DNA of 57,638 nucleotides from an uncultured SAR86 cluster bacterium (GTDB lineage Bacteria > Pseudomonadota > Gammaproteobacteria > Magnimaribacterales > Magnimaribacteraceae): positions 1-57,638 of the forward strand of contig CACAGI010000001.1 of the NCBI GenBank assembly GCA_902532015.1. Direction: 5' to 3'. Shown piece after piece: positions 45,683 to 54,146 of the stretch. Position 1 is the stretch's first letter, and every line of letters starts with the position of its first letter. Under the pieces are notes generated by a model. The model saw nothing but the letters and a program-made list of their open reading frames with translations. It did not search any database and was not told the origin of the DNA. Position numbers and translations under genes: made by a program.

Positions 45683-48366
45683 TAATGAGCTTGATCCCAG
45701 TTACTACCAATTCCTATATCAACCTCTAAGGGAACATCTAGATTGGCAGCTTCTTGCATAGACTTTGTTAGTATACTGATGACTTTATCAGTTTCTTCCT
45801 TTGGGGTGTCAACAATTAGTTCATCATGAACCTGGAGAGTAAGTTGTGCTTTTGATTTAGACTTTTTTAGTGCTCTGTAAGCATTGATCATTGCTATCTT
45901 CATTATATCTGCAGCTGAACCTTGAACGGGAGCATTAATAGCAACTCTTTCAGAAGCCTGTCTTCGAATTGCATTGCTTGCATTTATATCTCTTAAGTAC
46001 AGTCTTCTTCCAAACAAGGTTTCAATATAACCCGTATCACGAGCAGTATCTTTAGTTGTCTCCATGTAAGTTTTTACTCCAGGGTATTTTTCAAAGTACA
46101 TAGCCATATACTCAGCGGCTAAATTTCTGTTAATACCTAGTTGTCTCCCTAAACCAAATGCAGAAATGCCATATATAAGTCCAAAATTTATGGCTTTTGC
46201 ATTTCTTCTTAGATCAGTGGTAACTTTATTCAATTCAACATCAAAAACTTCGCTTGCTGTTTTTGCATGGATATCTTCACCTTGGTTGAAAGCTTCTAAT
46301 AAACCTTTATCTTTAGATAAATGGGCCATAACTCTCAATTCTATTTGGGAATAGTCAGCAGAAATAATTTTGTTCCCTTCGGTGGCCTCAAAAGCTTGTC
46401 TGATCCTTCTGCCGTCTTCAGTTCTAATCGGTATGTTTTGAAGATTTGGATCTGAAGATGACAACCTGCCTGTTGTAGTAACTGCTTGATGAAATGAGGT
46501 ATGGACTTTACCCGTATTAGAAGAAATCTGGCCAGGTAATTTATCCGTGTAAGTTGACTTAAGTTTACTTAAAGTCCTATGTTCAAGTAATACTTTAGGC
46601 AGTTCATACTCCTCTGATAGCTCTTGTAAAACTTTTTCATCTGTAGAAGGTTGTCCACCGGGAGTTTTTTTGATTATTCGATAATTTAATTTCTCAAAAA
46701 AGATTTCTCTTAGTTGTTTGGTTGAACCAAGATTAAATTCCTCTCCGGCTATTTCATAGGCTAATTTTTCTAATTTATCTATCCTAGATTCCAAATCTTT
46801 AGATTGAGAAGACAAGATCTTTGAGTTGAGTAACATGCCATTTTGCTCCATGTCAGAGAGCACTTCTATTAAAGGTATTTCTATTTCTTCCATTAATTTT
46901 TTTAATGGTTTTATAGAATTTAATTTTGGCTCTAATACCTCATATAACCTCAAAGTAATATCAGCATCTTCTGCTGCATAATGAGTTGCTTTGTCTAATG
47001 GCACTTTGTCAAAAGTTACTTGTTTCGTTCCTTTTCCTGCCACTTCTTCAAAAGTTGATGTTTTATAATTCAAGTAAAAAGATGAGAGAGCATCGAGATT
47101 ATGCCTAGTAGCCGATGCATCAAGAACATAACTCATCATCATGGTGTCATTTTTAATAGAATCTATTTTTATCCCATACCGTGCAAGAATATTTCTATCA
47201 AACTTTATGTTTTGTCCAATAATTTTGTTTTTTGCCTTTTCAAGGAAAGGTTTAAGTTTCTTAAGAACAATTTTTTCTTTAAGTTGAGGTGTGTCTTGAT
47301 CTTCATGCCCAAAAGGAATATAAAAAGCTTTTCCTTGTTCGTAAGCCATAGAAACCCCTACAAGATTTGCATCCATATAATCTAAACCAGTAGTTTCAGT
47401 ATCAATTGCTATAACTTTGGCTTTACTGGCAGCTTTGATAATTTTATCTAATGCTTTTTCAGAATTTATTAGTTCATATTTACTGTTTAGCTCTTTAGGT
47501 TTCTCTGTTTGTGGCCTGGCCCCTTCTTGCAGCCAGGCCCTAAACTCTAACTCTTCATATATTTTTCTTAAACCTTCTTCATCTTCCTTATTTACTTTAA
47601 GTTCTTCTATGCCAATTGGAAGTTCTACATCTTTTTTTATTGTGACAAGTTCATGAGCAAGTTTTAAGGTATCGATCGTGCTTCTAAGGTTTTCACCAAC
47701 CTTTCCTCCTAAGCTCTCAGAGTTTTTTATTATGTTTTCCAAGCTTGTGTATTCATCTAACCACTTTACAGCTGTCTTAGGTCCAACTTTATCAACACCA
47801 GGGACATTGTCTGATTTATCTCCAATTAAAGCTAAATAGTCAGTAATATATTCTGGAGAAACACCAAATTTATTTTTTACTCCAGACTCATCTAATAGCT
47901 CGCCCGTCATTGTGTTTACAACACTTACGTTATCACAAACCAATTGAGTCATATCTTTATCCCCAGTGGATATAACAGTATTTAGTTTCTTTTTTCTTGC
48001 TTGTTCTGCTAACGTTCCTATTACATCATCTGCTTCAACTCCAGAGATCATAATTAACTTTATGCCCATTAATTCAATAATTTTATGAATTGGTTCGATT
48101 TGCATAACTAAATCTTCAGGCATTGGTGGTCGATTCGCTTTATATTTAGGATACATCTCATGTCTAAAAGTTTTCCCTTTAGCATCGAAAACTACCGCTA
48201 AGTCACTATCTGGATGGTCTATAAGTATTTTTTTTATCATACTAATAACACCCTTAATGGCACCTGTAGGCTGGTTTTTACTATTTTCTAACGGAGGCAA
48301 TGCATGATAAGCCCTATATAAATAGGACGAACCATCCACTAGAATAATTGGGTCTTCTGTGCTCAT
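45682..48366 (-). CDS. polA: DNA polymerase I
   Basis: PolA fills gaps and removes RNA primers. The 894-residue protein has all three domains: the 5'-3' nuclease (about 1-285; LVDGSSYLYRAYHAL), an apparently intact 3'-5' proofreading domain (D322, E324 in IDTETTGLDY; HYAAEDADITLRLYE), and the polymerase with motif A DYSQIELRVMAHLS, motif B RRNAKAINFGLIYG and motif C LQVHDELI. Both ends overlap neighbours by one base: FkbM stop and polA start, polA stop and dsbB start. Confidence 0.98.
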   Translation of the reverse strand: MSTEDPIILVDGSSYLYRAYHALPPLENSKNQPTGAIKGVISMIKKILIDHPDSDLAVVFDAKGKTFRHEMYPKYKANRPPMPEDLVMQIEPIHKIIELMGIKLIMISGVEADDVIGTLAEQARKKKLNTVISTGDKDMTQLVCDNVSVVNTMTGELLDESGVKNKFGVSPEYITDYLALIGDKSDNVPGVDKVGPKTAVKWLDEYTSLENIIKNSESLGGKVGENLRSTIDTLKLAHELVTIKKDVELPIGIEELKVNKEDEEGLRKIYEELEFRAWLQEGARPQTEKPKELNSKYELINSEKALDKIIKAASKAKVIAIDTETTGLDYMDANLVGVSMAYEQGKAFYIPFGHEDQDTPQLKEKIVLKKLKPFLEKAKNKIIGQNIKFDRNILARYGIKIDSIKNDTMMMSYVLDASATRHNLDALSSFYLNYKTSTFEEVAGKGTKQVTFDKVPLDKATHYAAEDADITLRLYEVLEPKLNSIKPLKKLMEEIEIPLIEVLSDMEQNGMLLNSKILSSQSKDLESRIDKLEKLAYEIAGEEFNLGSTKQLREIFFEKLNYRIIKKTPGGQPSTDEKVLQELSEEYELPKVLLEHRTLSKLKSTYTDKLPGQISSNTGKVHTSFHQAVTTTGRLSSSDPNLQNIPIRTEDGRRIRQAFEATEGNKIISADYSQIELRVMAHLSKDKGLLEAFNQGEDIHAKTASEVFDVELNKVTTDLRRNAKAINFGLIYGISAFGLGRQLGINRNLAAEYMAMYFEKYPGVKTYMETTKDTARDTGYIETLFGRRLYLRDINASNAIRRQASERVAINAPVQGSAADIMKIAMINAYRALKKSKSKAQLTLQVHDELIVDTPKEETDKVISILTKSMQEAANLDVPLEVDIGIGSNWDQAH

Positions 48367-49133
48367 TAATTTAACTTCCTTTTATAAAGTCTATTTCTTC
48401 TCGAGCCTTTCTCTCTCCAGCTCTTATCTTCTTTTAATCCAGATTTTGAAATCAAATTCTCGATTGATTCAAGATTTTCTTTTAAGTTCTTGCCTTCAAT
48501 TTCAACGAGCAAGCTATCAATTTTTTTAAGAACTTGAGTCGCACCTGACAAAATATCTGGCTCTTTTCCATCTACATCGAGTTTAATATGATTGGGCGAC
48601 GATATGCCATCAATTTTGTCTAAGTCATCTAAAGAGATTGCTACAACAGATTGTTTACCGCTTACAACAAAATCACCAAATTGATTTGATGCAGAGTCTA
48701 TACTGTTATGCGAAGCGCCGGAACCAGGATCTTTCATGTACAGCTTCAATAAATTTGTTTCTTTTGCACCAGCGAAGCAAAGGGCATCTATATATTCATC
48801 AAGATGATTTAATCTAATATTGGCATTAAGAGTTGAGTAAGATTCAGATGAAGGTTCGATCGAGAGAACTTTGTTTTTACCACCCAGAGCAGCATATAGG
48901 CTAAACATACCAATATTTGCTCCAATGTCCCATAAAACCTCTTCTTCATTTAAGTGACTACTTATCCACTCGAAAGTTTCAGGCTCACTTCTATCAGATT
49001 CTGGATCTTGAGGAACTGATCCAGGAGAATCAATTCGGAATAATAATTCTCCCTTGTTAGTTTTTATGGTTTGAGTTGTTTTATAGAAATTAGATAATCT
49101 TGAATAGGTTTTAAGACGGGTTCTTTCCTTCAT
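48366..49133 (-). CDS. FkbM family SAM-dependent methyltransferase
   Basis: The 255-residue protein has the SAM-binding motif VLWDIGANIGMFSLYAA near residue 67 and the FkbM motif HIKLDVDGKEPDILSGA near residue 177. It is FkbM-like throughout and has no transmembrane segment. FkbM members often O-methylate sugars or small molecules of the cell surface. Its stop codon overlaps the polA start (TAATG), which ties a probable surface or small-molecule modifier to a DNA polymerase transcript. Substrate unknown. Confidence 0.88.
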   Translation of the reverse strand: MKERTRLKTYSRLSNFYKTTQTIKTNKGELLFRIDSPGSVPQDPESDRSEPETFEWISSHLNEEEVLWDIGANIGMFSLYAALGGKNKVLSIEPSSESYSTLNANIRLNHLDEYIDALCFAGAKETNLLKLYMKDPGSGASHNSIDSASNQFGDFVVSGKQSVVAISLDDLDKIDGISSPNHIKLDVDGKEPDILSGATQVLKKIDSLLVEIEGKNLKENLESIENLISKSGLKEDKSWREKGSRRNRLYKRKLN

Positions 49134-49318
49134 AACAAATGTTAACAGACTCCCTAATTTATAAATTAATTTTGATGCTTTCTTGCTGATTTTTATTCCT
49201 CTATTTTATTTTAACCTAACCAATCTCATTTAAATAAAGATTAATAAATATGAACTTTTTGTAAAGGTAAATGTCTGAAATATGTAGGGTAATTAAAAAT
49301 AAACTCTATTCCGTAAGA

Positions 49319-49350
49319 AAGCTTCGGGCAACCCCAAATGCTCGAAGCTT
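49319..49350 (-). terminator. Intrinsic terminator of engB
   Basis: Right after the engB stop the minus strand reads AAGCTTCGAGC, a 10-base loop, then GCCCGAAGCTT, followed by TCTT. The arms pair over 11 bases with one G-T wobble (49319-49329 with 49340-49350). The rest of the gap to FkbM (49134-49318) is A/T rich and I see nothing else clear in it. Confidence 0.8.
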
Positions 49351-49959
49351 TTACTTATTTATTAGTTCTACCATAGTTTCAATCAACTCTTTTACTCCAT
49401 CTTTTTTCGTAGCTGAAGTTGATATAACAACGCTTTCCGTTGAAAGATCTTTTAATACCTCAAGAGCCTTCAACTTTTCATGGTTAGCTTTATTTTTGGA
49501 TAGTTTATCTGACTTATTTAAAAGTATTATTAAAGGAAGGTCCTTTGCTTCACACCAATTAATGAGTGTTAGGTCATCATCTTTAAAGGGATGTCTGATG
49601 TCCATAATAATTACCAACGCCTTTAAGCTTTTTCTTTTGTTTAAATAATTATCAATACTTATACCCCAGTCTGCCCTCATAGATTTAGACACTTTTGCAT
49701 ATCCATAACCAGGTAAATCAATGATCTTATAATTTTTGTCTTTATCAATTTTAAAAACATTTATAGACTGTGTCCTGCCAGGAGTTTTACTTGTTTTTGC
49801 TAATTTTTTGTTGTTAGTGATCGCATTTAAAACGCTAGACTTACCGCAATTTGATCTTCCGCAAAAAGCTATTTCACTTCCAGTGTCGGTAGGTAAATCT
49901 TCATAAGAAGGATAACTCCCCATAAAGAAAGAATTTTGTAAGAAATTTTGACTAACCAT
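49351..49959 (-). CDS. engB: Ribosome biogenesis GTP-binding protein EngB (YsxC/YihA)
   Basis: EngB is an essential GTPase for large-subunit assembly. The 202-residue protein has G1 GRSNCGKSSVLNAI (about 34-47), G2 KTPGRTQSINVF, G3 DLPGYGYAKVS, G4 LLNKSDKL and a G5-like STSATKKDG. It lies divergent from cytochrome c4 and next to the polA block. The polA-engB-c4-dsbA neighbourhood is the one I recall from Pseudomonas. Confidence 0.97.
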   Translation of the reverse strand: MVSQNFLQNSFFMGSYPSYEDLPTDTGSEIAFCGRSNCGKSSVLNAITNNKKLAKTSKTPGRTQSINVFKIDKDKNYKIIDLPGYGYAKVSKSMRADWGISIDNYLNKRKSLKALVIIMDIRHPFKDDDLTLINWCEAKDLPLIILLNKSDKLSKNKANHEKLKALEVLKDLSTESVVISTSATKKDGVKELIETMVELINK

Positions 49960-49998
49960 ATGTAAATTTAAATTAAAGGAATGGCTTTAAGGTTAGTA

Positions 49999-50004
49999 TA
50001 TAAT
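49999..50004 (+). promoter_or_regulatory. Putative -10 element of the cytochrome c4-dsbA genes
   Basis: The 80-base divergent gap between engB and the c4 gene has a perfect TATAAT at 49999-50004, giving a start near 50011 and a leader of about 29 bases. The -35 region is weak (AAGGAA near 49976). Confidence 0.35.
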
Positions 50005-50039
50005 GACGCCGCGCCACATCATACAATATGAATTTATAA

Positions 50040-50663
50040 ATGAGATTTAGATTATCAATTATTTTTATATCTTCAGTTTTGCTTATAGGGGCAGGAGAAG
50101 CACCTTTTGTAAAAGAAAAAGGAGATCCAGTTAAAGGCGAGCAATTGGTTTCGGCTTGTGCTGCTTGCCATGGCTCAGATGGAAATAGTTTGGCTGGTCT
50201 GTGGCCTTCAATAGCAGGTCAAAATTATAAATACCTTCTAAAACAACTTAGACTAGTTAAATCGGGTGATAGAGCAATAGATCAAATGATTGGCCAGCTT
50301 GATAATTTAAGCGATGAAGATTTACAAGATATTGCAGCTTTTTATTCTATTCAAAACAATACAATAGGACAGGTAGACGAAAACAAGCTTGAATTAGGAA
50401 AAAAGCTTTATTACTCCGGTAACTTAGAGAAAGGGGTTCCTGCTTGTACCGCATGTCATTCACCTAGAGGCTTAGGTAATGCTCCAGCAGCTTATCCTTT
50501 ACTAAGTGGACAGCAACCAGATTATGTAGAGAAAGCTTTGAAAGATTATAGATCAGGGGAAAGATCTAATGATGATCCTTCCAAAATTATGATAGCTATA
50601 GCTTACAAGCTAGATGATAATGAAATAGAAGCTCTTTCGAGTTTCGTCCACGGTCTTCACTAA
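50040..50663 (+). CDS. Cytochrome c4 (diheme)
   Basis: Cytochrome c4 is a periplasmic or membrane-attached diheme electron carrier that can feed terminal oxidases. The 207-residue protein has a signal peptide (about residues 1-21) and two class I heme sites: C40-C43-H44 (CAACH) and C136-C139-H140 (CTACH), one per tandem domain. It likely supplies electrons to the cytochrome c oxidase encoded at 25220-29450. It is followed by dsbA after 6 bases. Confidence 0.93.
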   Translation: MRFRLSIIFISSVLLIGAGEAPFVKEKGDPVKGEQLVSACAACHGSDGNSLAGLWPSIAGQNYKYLLKQLRLVKSGDRAIDQMIGQLDNLSDEDLQDIAAFYSIQNNTIGQVDENKLELGKKLYYSGNLEKGVPACTACHSPRGLGNAPAAYPLLSGQQPDYVEKALKDYRSGERSNDDPSKIMIAIAYKLDDNEIEALSSFVHGLH

Positions 50664-50669
50664 ATTACT

Positions 50670-51341
50670 ATGTTTTCTAGAGTTCTTATTTCATCCCTCA
50701 TAACACTTGTTCTCTTCTCTTGTTCAAATGAAGATAGCGGACAAGCTCAAACTACTTTTGAGTCTAGCGATAAATATACTGAAGGTGTTCATTATGAAGT
50801 TATAGACAACCCAACCACAGTAAGAGATCCTTCTAAAGTTGAGGTGATAGAAGTTTTTTGGTTTGGTTGCAATCATTGCTATGCCTTAGAGCCTTACTTG
50901 GCTAGATGGAAAAAGGAAATGCCAGCAGGGGTAAGTTTTTCTAAATCTCCAGCAACCTGGAATGAGATGTTAAAAACTCATGCCAGAATGTATTACACAG
51001 CAAAGGCTCTCGGAATAGAACAACAATTTATACCCGCAGCATTTAATACCATGCAGAATGAAAGAAGAATGCTTACCGGAAACACTGAACTCGAATACTT
51101 TTTTATGGGCTTTGATATTGAAAGAGAAAAGTATAAATCAGTAAATAAGTCTTTTGGCGTTTCAAATGCAGTAGATCAGGCAGACAAAAGAATGAAGCAA
51201 TGGGAAATTACTGGGGTGCCCGTCATTATAGTGAATGGAAAGTACAGAGTAGGAGCTTCTAGGGCGGTAGGAACAGATGGTCTGTTTGACGTTGTTAATT
51301 TTCTTATTGAAAAAGAAAAAAAATATTCTCCTTCTAATTAG
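50670..51341 (+). CDS. dsbA: Thiol:disulfide interchange protein DsbA, probable lipoprotein
   Basis: DsbA introduces disulfide bonds into exported proteins and is reoxidised by DsbB. The 223-residue protein has the thioredoxin-like active site FWFGCNHCYALEPYL (C67, C70) and the cis-proline loop TGVPVIIVNG. The active site reads CNHC, where the common form is CPHC. The N-terminus LISSLITLVLFSC looks like a lipoprotein signal with C18 as lipid-attachment site, unlike the soluble E. coli protein. It follows cytochrome c4 as in Pseudomonas. Confidence 0.92.
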   Translation: MFSRVLISSLITLVLFSCSNEDSGQAQTTFESSDKYTEGVHYEVIDNPTTVRDPSKVEVIEVFWFGCNHCYALEPYLARWKKEMPAGVSFSKSPATWNEMLKTHARMYYTAKALGIEQQFIPAAFNTMQNERRMLTGNTELEYFFMGFDIEREKYKSVNKSFGVSNAVDQADKRMKQWEITGVPVIIVNGKYRVGASRAVGTDGLFDVVNFLIEKEKKYSPSN

Positions 51342-51343
51342 TT

Positions 51344-52162
51344 TTGAATAAATTCCCTATTTGCCCTATTTTTATACCTGCTAACAGGCTGGAATGGATT
51401 GATAAAACTTTCGACAAAGGAGCTGATGCAGTAATAATTGATTTAGAAGATTCAGTTCCAGAAGATCAAAAAATTAAAACCAGAAAAGATTTAGTATCTT
51501 TCCTGCAATCTAGTAGTTTTGATAAAACTATTATTGTAAGAGTCAATCCTGTGAATACTGCTATTGGCGCAGATGATATGAAGGTCTTGTCGGAAGTCTC
51601 TTCAAAAATTGATGCTCTTATGTTGCCTAAAATTGAGCAAACGGGAGTGTTAAATGACCTCCCTGACAATCTAATTGCTTTAATTGAGACTCCTGCATCT
51701 ATTCAGAATCTTAAAGAAATAGCTTGCCATAAGAATGTCATTGGAATTGCATTAGGTGGTGCTGATCTAAGTGCAAGCCTTGGTTCAGATATGAGCTGGG
51801 ACTCTTTGCTATTCACCAGGTCTAAAATCGTCATAGAGGCTGCAGCAAATAATTTGTTCACAATAGATAGTCCCTTTATGAATATAGAAGACATATCAAG
51901 CTTGAAGAAAGAGTCTGTTCTGTCTAATGGCCTGGGGTTTGATGGCAAAGCTGCCATTCATCCAAACCAGATTGAAACCATAACTAAGTCTTTCTTACCT
52001 AATGAATCAGATATTCAAGAGGCTAAAGAAATTATTAAATTATTTAACTCTAGTTCTGAAGCCGTAATAGCTTACAAAGGAAAAATGATAGACATGCCAA
52101 TTGTTCTTTCAATGGAAAAGAGATTAAGGCTTGTAGGAATAGAACTTAAAAATATAGACTGA
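51344..52162 (+). CDS. CitE-like CoA-ester lyase (HpcH/HpaI superfamily)
   Basis: The 272-residue protein matches the citrate lyase beta/malyl-CoA lyase family: VIIDLEDSVPEDQK near residue 32, RVNPVNT, LIETPASIQNL with the metal-binding glutamate, GGADLSASLG and GFDGKAAIHPNQI. Such enzymes cleave malyl-, methylmalyl- or citramalyl-CoA into acetyl-CoA (or propionyl-CoA) and an oxoacid. No CitD or CitF is nearby, so it is not citrate lyase proper. The start appears to be a TTG at 51344, 2 bases after dsbA. The next gene is a MaoC-type hydratase, a pairing seen in itaconate or mesaconate-type pathways. Confidence 0.85.
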   Translation: MNKFPICPIFIPANRLEWIDKTFDKGADAVIIDLEDSVPEDQKIKTRKDLVSFLQSSSFDKTIIVRVNPVNTAIGADDMKVLSEVSSKIDALMLPKIEQTGVLNDLPDNLIALIETPASIQNLKEIACHKNVIGIALGGADLSASLGSDMSWDSLLFTRSKIVIEAAANNLFTIDSPFMNIEDISSLKKESVLSNGLGFDGKAAIHPNQIETITKSFLPNESDIQEAKEIIKLFNSSSEAVIAYKGKMIDMPIVLSMEKRLRLVGIELKNID

Positions 52163-52178
52163 TATTTAGGAGAAGACA

Positions 52179-52697
52179 ATGGTAAAAAAGGTAAAGGAAA
52201 TTTCACCAGGAAGATATAGAGAAAGTTTTGGAAGATACTATGAAGAATTTGTCGTGGGGGATGTTTATGAACATAGGCCTGGAAGAACGATAACCCAAAC
52301 AGATAACATCTGGTTTACTTTATTGACAATGAATCAGCACCCACTGCACATAGATGAAGAGTACGGAAAAGGAACTGAGTTTGGAAAAACTTTAGTCGTT
52401 AGCCCATTTACAATCGCTCTAATGGTTGGCATGAGCGTTAGTGATGTAAGTCAAAAGACAGTAGCCAATCTAGGATGGACTGATATCAAGATGACTCACC
52501 CTTTATACGTGGGTGATACATTATATGCAGAATCTGAAGTGATGGAGAAACGTGAATCAAAGTCTAGACCGGATGAAGGTATAGTCACAGTAAAGACAAT
52601 AGGTAAAAACCAGGACGGCATTGAGGTAGCTTCGTTTCTTAGGTCTGCCTTGATACCCAAAGAAGGAAAGGCTGTAGAGGATAAGATAGATTATTAA
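52179..52697 (+). CDS. MaoC family acyl-CoA hydratase/dehydratase
   Basis: The 172-residue hotdog-fold protein has the MaoC hydratase segment NIWFTLLTMNQHPLHIDEEYG, in parts, with the catalytic histidine; the usual aspartate position of GDxNPLH is Asn-Gln here, as in mesaconyl-CoA hydratase-like members. LVVSPFTIALMVGMSV, PLYVGDTLYAESEV and RPDEGIVTVKT agree with that subgroup. It has a good GGAG site and sits 16 bases after the CitE-like gene. Together they could hydrate a branched C5 dicarboxyl-CoA and cleave it. Substrate is inferred. Confidence 0.85.
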   Translation: MVKKVKEISPGRYRESFGRYYEEFVVGDVYEHRPGRTITQTDNIWFTLLTMNQHPLHIDEEYGKGTEFGKTLVVSPFTIALMVGMSVSDVSQKTVANLGWTDIKMTHPLYVGDTLYAESEVMEKRESKSRPDEGIVTVKTIGKNQDGIEVASFLRSALIPKEGKAVEDKIDY

Positions 52698-52706
52698 TTT
52701 ATCAAT

Positions 52707-52734
52707 TTGCGATAACTCTTTTTTTTGATATAAC
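52707..52734 (+). promoter_or_regulatory. Putative promoter of the carotenoid oxygenase gene group
   Basis: In the 72-base gap before the oxygenase gene a TTGCGA -35 (52707-52712) and TATAAC -10 (52729-52734) are separated by 16 bases. A strong GGGGAG ribosome-binding site follows before the ATG at 52770. This suggests that the oxygenase, ligase and nitroreductase genes form their own transcript. Confidence 0.42.
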
Positions 52735-52769
52735 TGTAAGCATTAAAGTCTATAGGGGAGTAGATAATT

Positions 52770-54134
52770 ATGAGTCAAAATTTATTTGATACGAGTAAAG
52801 TGGATGAAACTGCATGGCATCTTCAAGGTAACTGGGCGCCAGTTAAGGAAGAATTGACGGTTTCTGATTTAGAAGTTAAGGGAGAAGTTCCCAAAGAAAT
52901 TAATGGTCTTTATATTAGGAACGGAATGAATCCTAGATCTGGATTTAGTGATCATTGGTTTTTCGGTAATGGAATGCTTCACGGTTTTAATTTTGAGGAT
53001 GGTAAGGTCAGTTATAAAAACCGATATGTAAGAACTCCCTATTATGAAAAGGACCTTGATATTATTGGTTCTTTTGGAGATTTAAGTGCATCTCCAGCAA
53101 ACACGCACATTATTAAGCACGCCGATAAATTCCTAGCACTGGAAGAAGCCCATCTTCCTTGGGAGGTAGATGAGAATTTAGAAACTAAAGGGGCCTACGA
53201 TTTTAATGGCAAGCTTAAAGGTGCTATGACGGCCCACCCAAGAACCTGTCCGAAGACGGGGGAGCTTTTGTTTTTTTCCTACTCTGTTATGTCAGAACCA
53301 TATTTAACTTATTACAGAGTAAATCCTGTAGGTAAATTAGTTCAAATTGAGCCCATTGAATTGCCAAGGGCCGTGATGATGCATGACTGGAACGTCACTG
53401 AAAATCATGTTGTATTTATGGATCTGCCTATTATTTCTGACATGAACCTCGCAGTTGAAACCGGATCACCTTTTGGTTTTAAACCAGAATTTGGAGCCAG
53501 ATTAGGTGTAATGCCAAGAGAAGGCTCAAACTCAGATGTGAGATGGTTTGATATTGATCCTTGTTATGTTTTTCATCCTCTCAATTCATATGAAGAGGGA
53601 AATAAAATTATTTTACATGTCTGTAGACAACAAGAAGCAATGGTTGGAGGCTTTCAGGATATATATGGAGGAGAAACAACCGTAGCGAGACTTTGGAAGT
53701 GGACAATTGACCTAGAGTTAGGTTCTGTGAAAGAAGAACAAATAGATGATGCTCCTTGTGATTTTCCAAGAATTGATGATCGAAGAATAGGCTTTAAGAA
53801 TGACTATGGCTACTTTACGACCTTAAAAACTGATGTGGAGTCGTTAACAATAGGAAGGCATTTACTTAAATATGATTTAGTTAATGACAAAAGACTAACT
53901 CACGATTTAGGAGAGAATGTCACAGGAGGGGAGGCTTTATTTGTCCCTAGAACTGCTAATTCTTCTGAAGATGATGGATGGGTAATTAGTCTAGCCTATG
54001 AAGCAGAGACTGAGCGTTCAAAACTTCTAATAATAAACTCTCAAGACTTTGAATCTGCTCCTGTAGCAGAAATATATGCACCTCAAAGAGTTCCAAATGG
54101 AGCGCACGGCAGTTGGGTAAGTAAAGAACAATAA
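52770..54134 (+). CDS. Carotenoid cleavage oxygenase family protein
   Basis: These non-heme iron enzymes split a carbon-carbon double bond of carotenoids, apocarotenoids or stilbenes with oxygen. The 454-residue protein has the four iron-binding histidines in family contexts: H156 (TAHPRTC), H205 (MMHDWNV), H269 (VFHPLNS) and H446 (GAHGSWV), with GGEALFVPR as the second-shell glutamate region. NGLYIRNGMNPR near residue 45 is typical. There is no export signal. It is followed after 12 bases by an acyl-CoA ligase, which could activate an acid made from the cleavage product. It is not the Blh/Brp-type retinal-forming enzyme. Confidence 0.93.
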   Translation: MSQNLFDTSKVDETAWHLQGNWAPVKEELTVSDLEVKGEVPKEINGLYIRNGMNPRSGFSDHWFFGNGMLHGFNFEDGKVSYKNRYVRTPYYEKDLDIIGSFGDLSASPANTHIIKHADKFLALEEAHLPWEVDENLETKGAYDFNGKLKGAMTAHPRTCPKTGELLFFSYSVMSEPYLTYYRVNPVGKLVQIEPIELPRAVMMHDWNVTENHVVFMDLPIISDMNLAVETGSPFGFKPEFGARLGVMPREGSNSDVRWFDIDPCYVFHPLNSYEEGNKIILHVCRQQEAMVGGFQDIYGGETTVARLWKWTIDLELGSVKEEQIDDAPCDFPRIDDRRIGFKNDYGYFTTLKTDVESLTIGRHLLKYDLVNDKRLTHDLGENVTGGEALFVPRTANSSEDDGWVISLAYEAETERSKLLIINSQDFESAPVAEIYAPQRVPNGAHGSWVSKEQ

Positions 54135-54146
54135 GGAAAGTTATAT

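Noticed and set aside
52770-54134. Retinal production for a proteorhodopsin system
   Set aside because: The oxygenase is of the carotenoid cleavage family and not Blh, and no rhodopsin or carotenoid synthesis genes are in the window, so a light-harvesting link is not supported.
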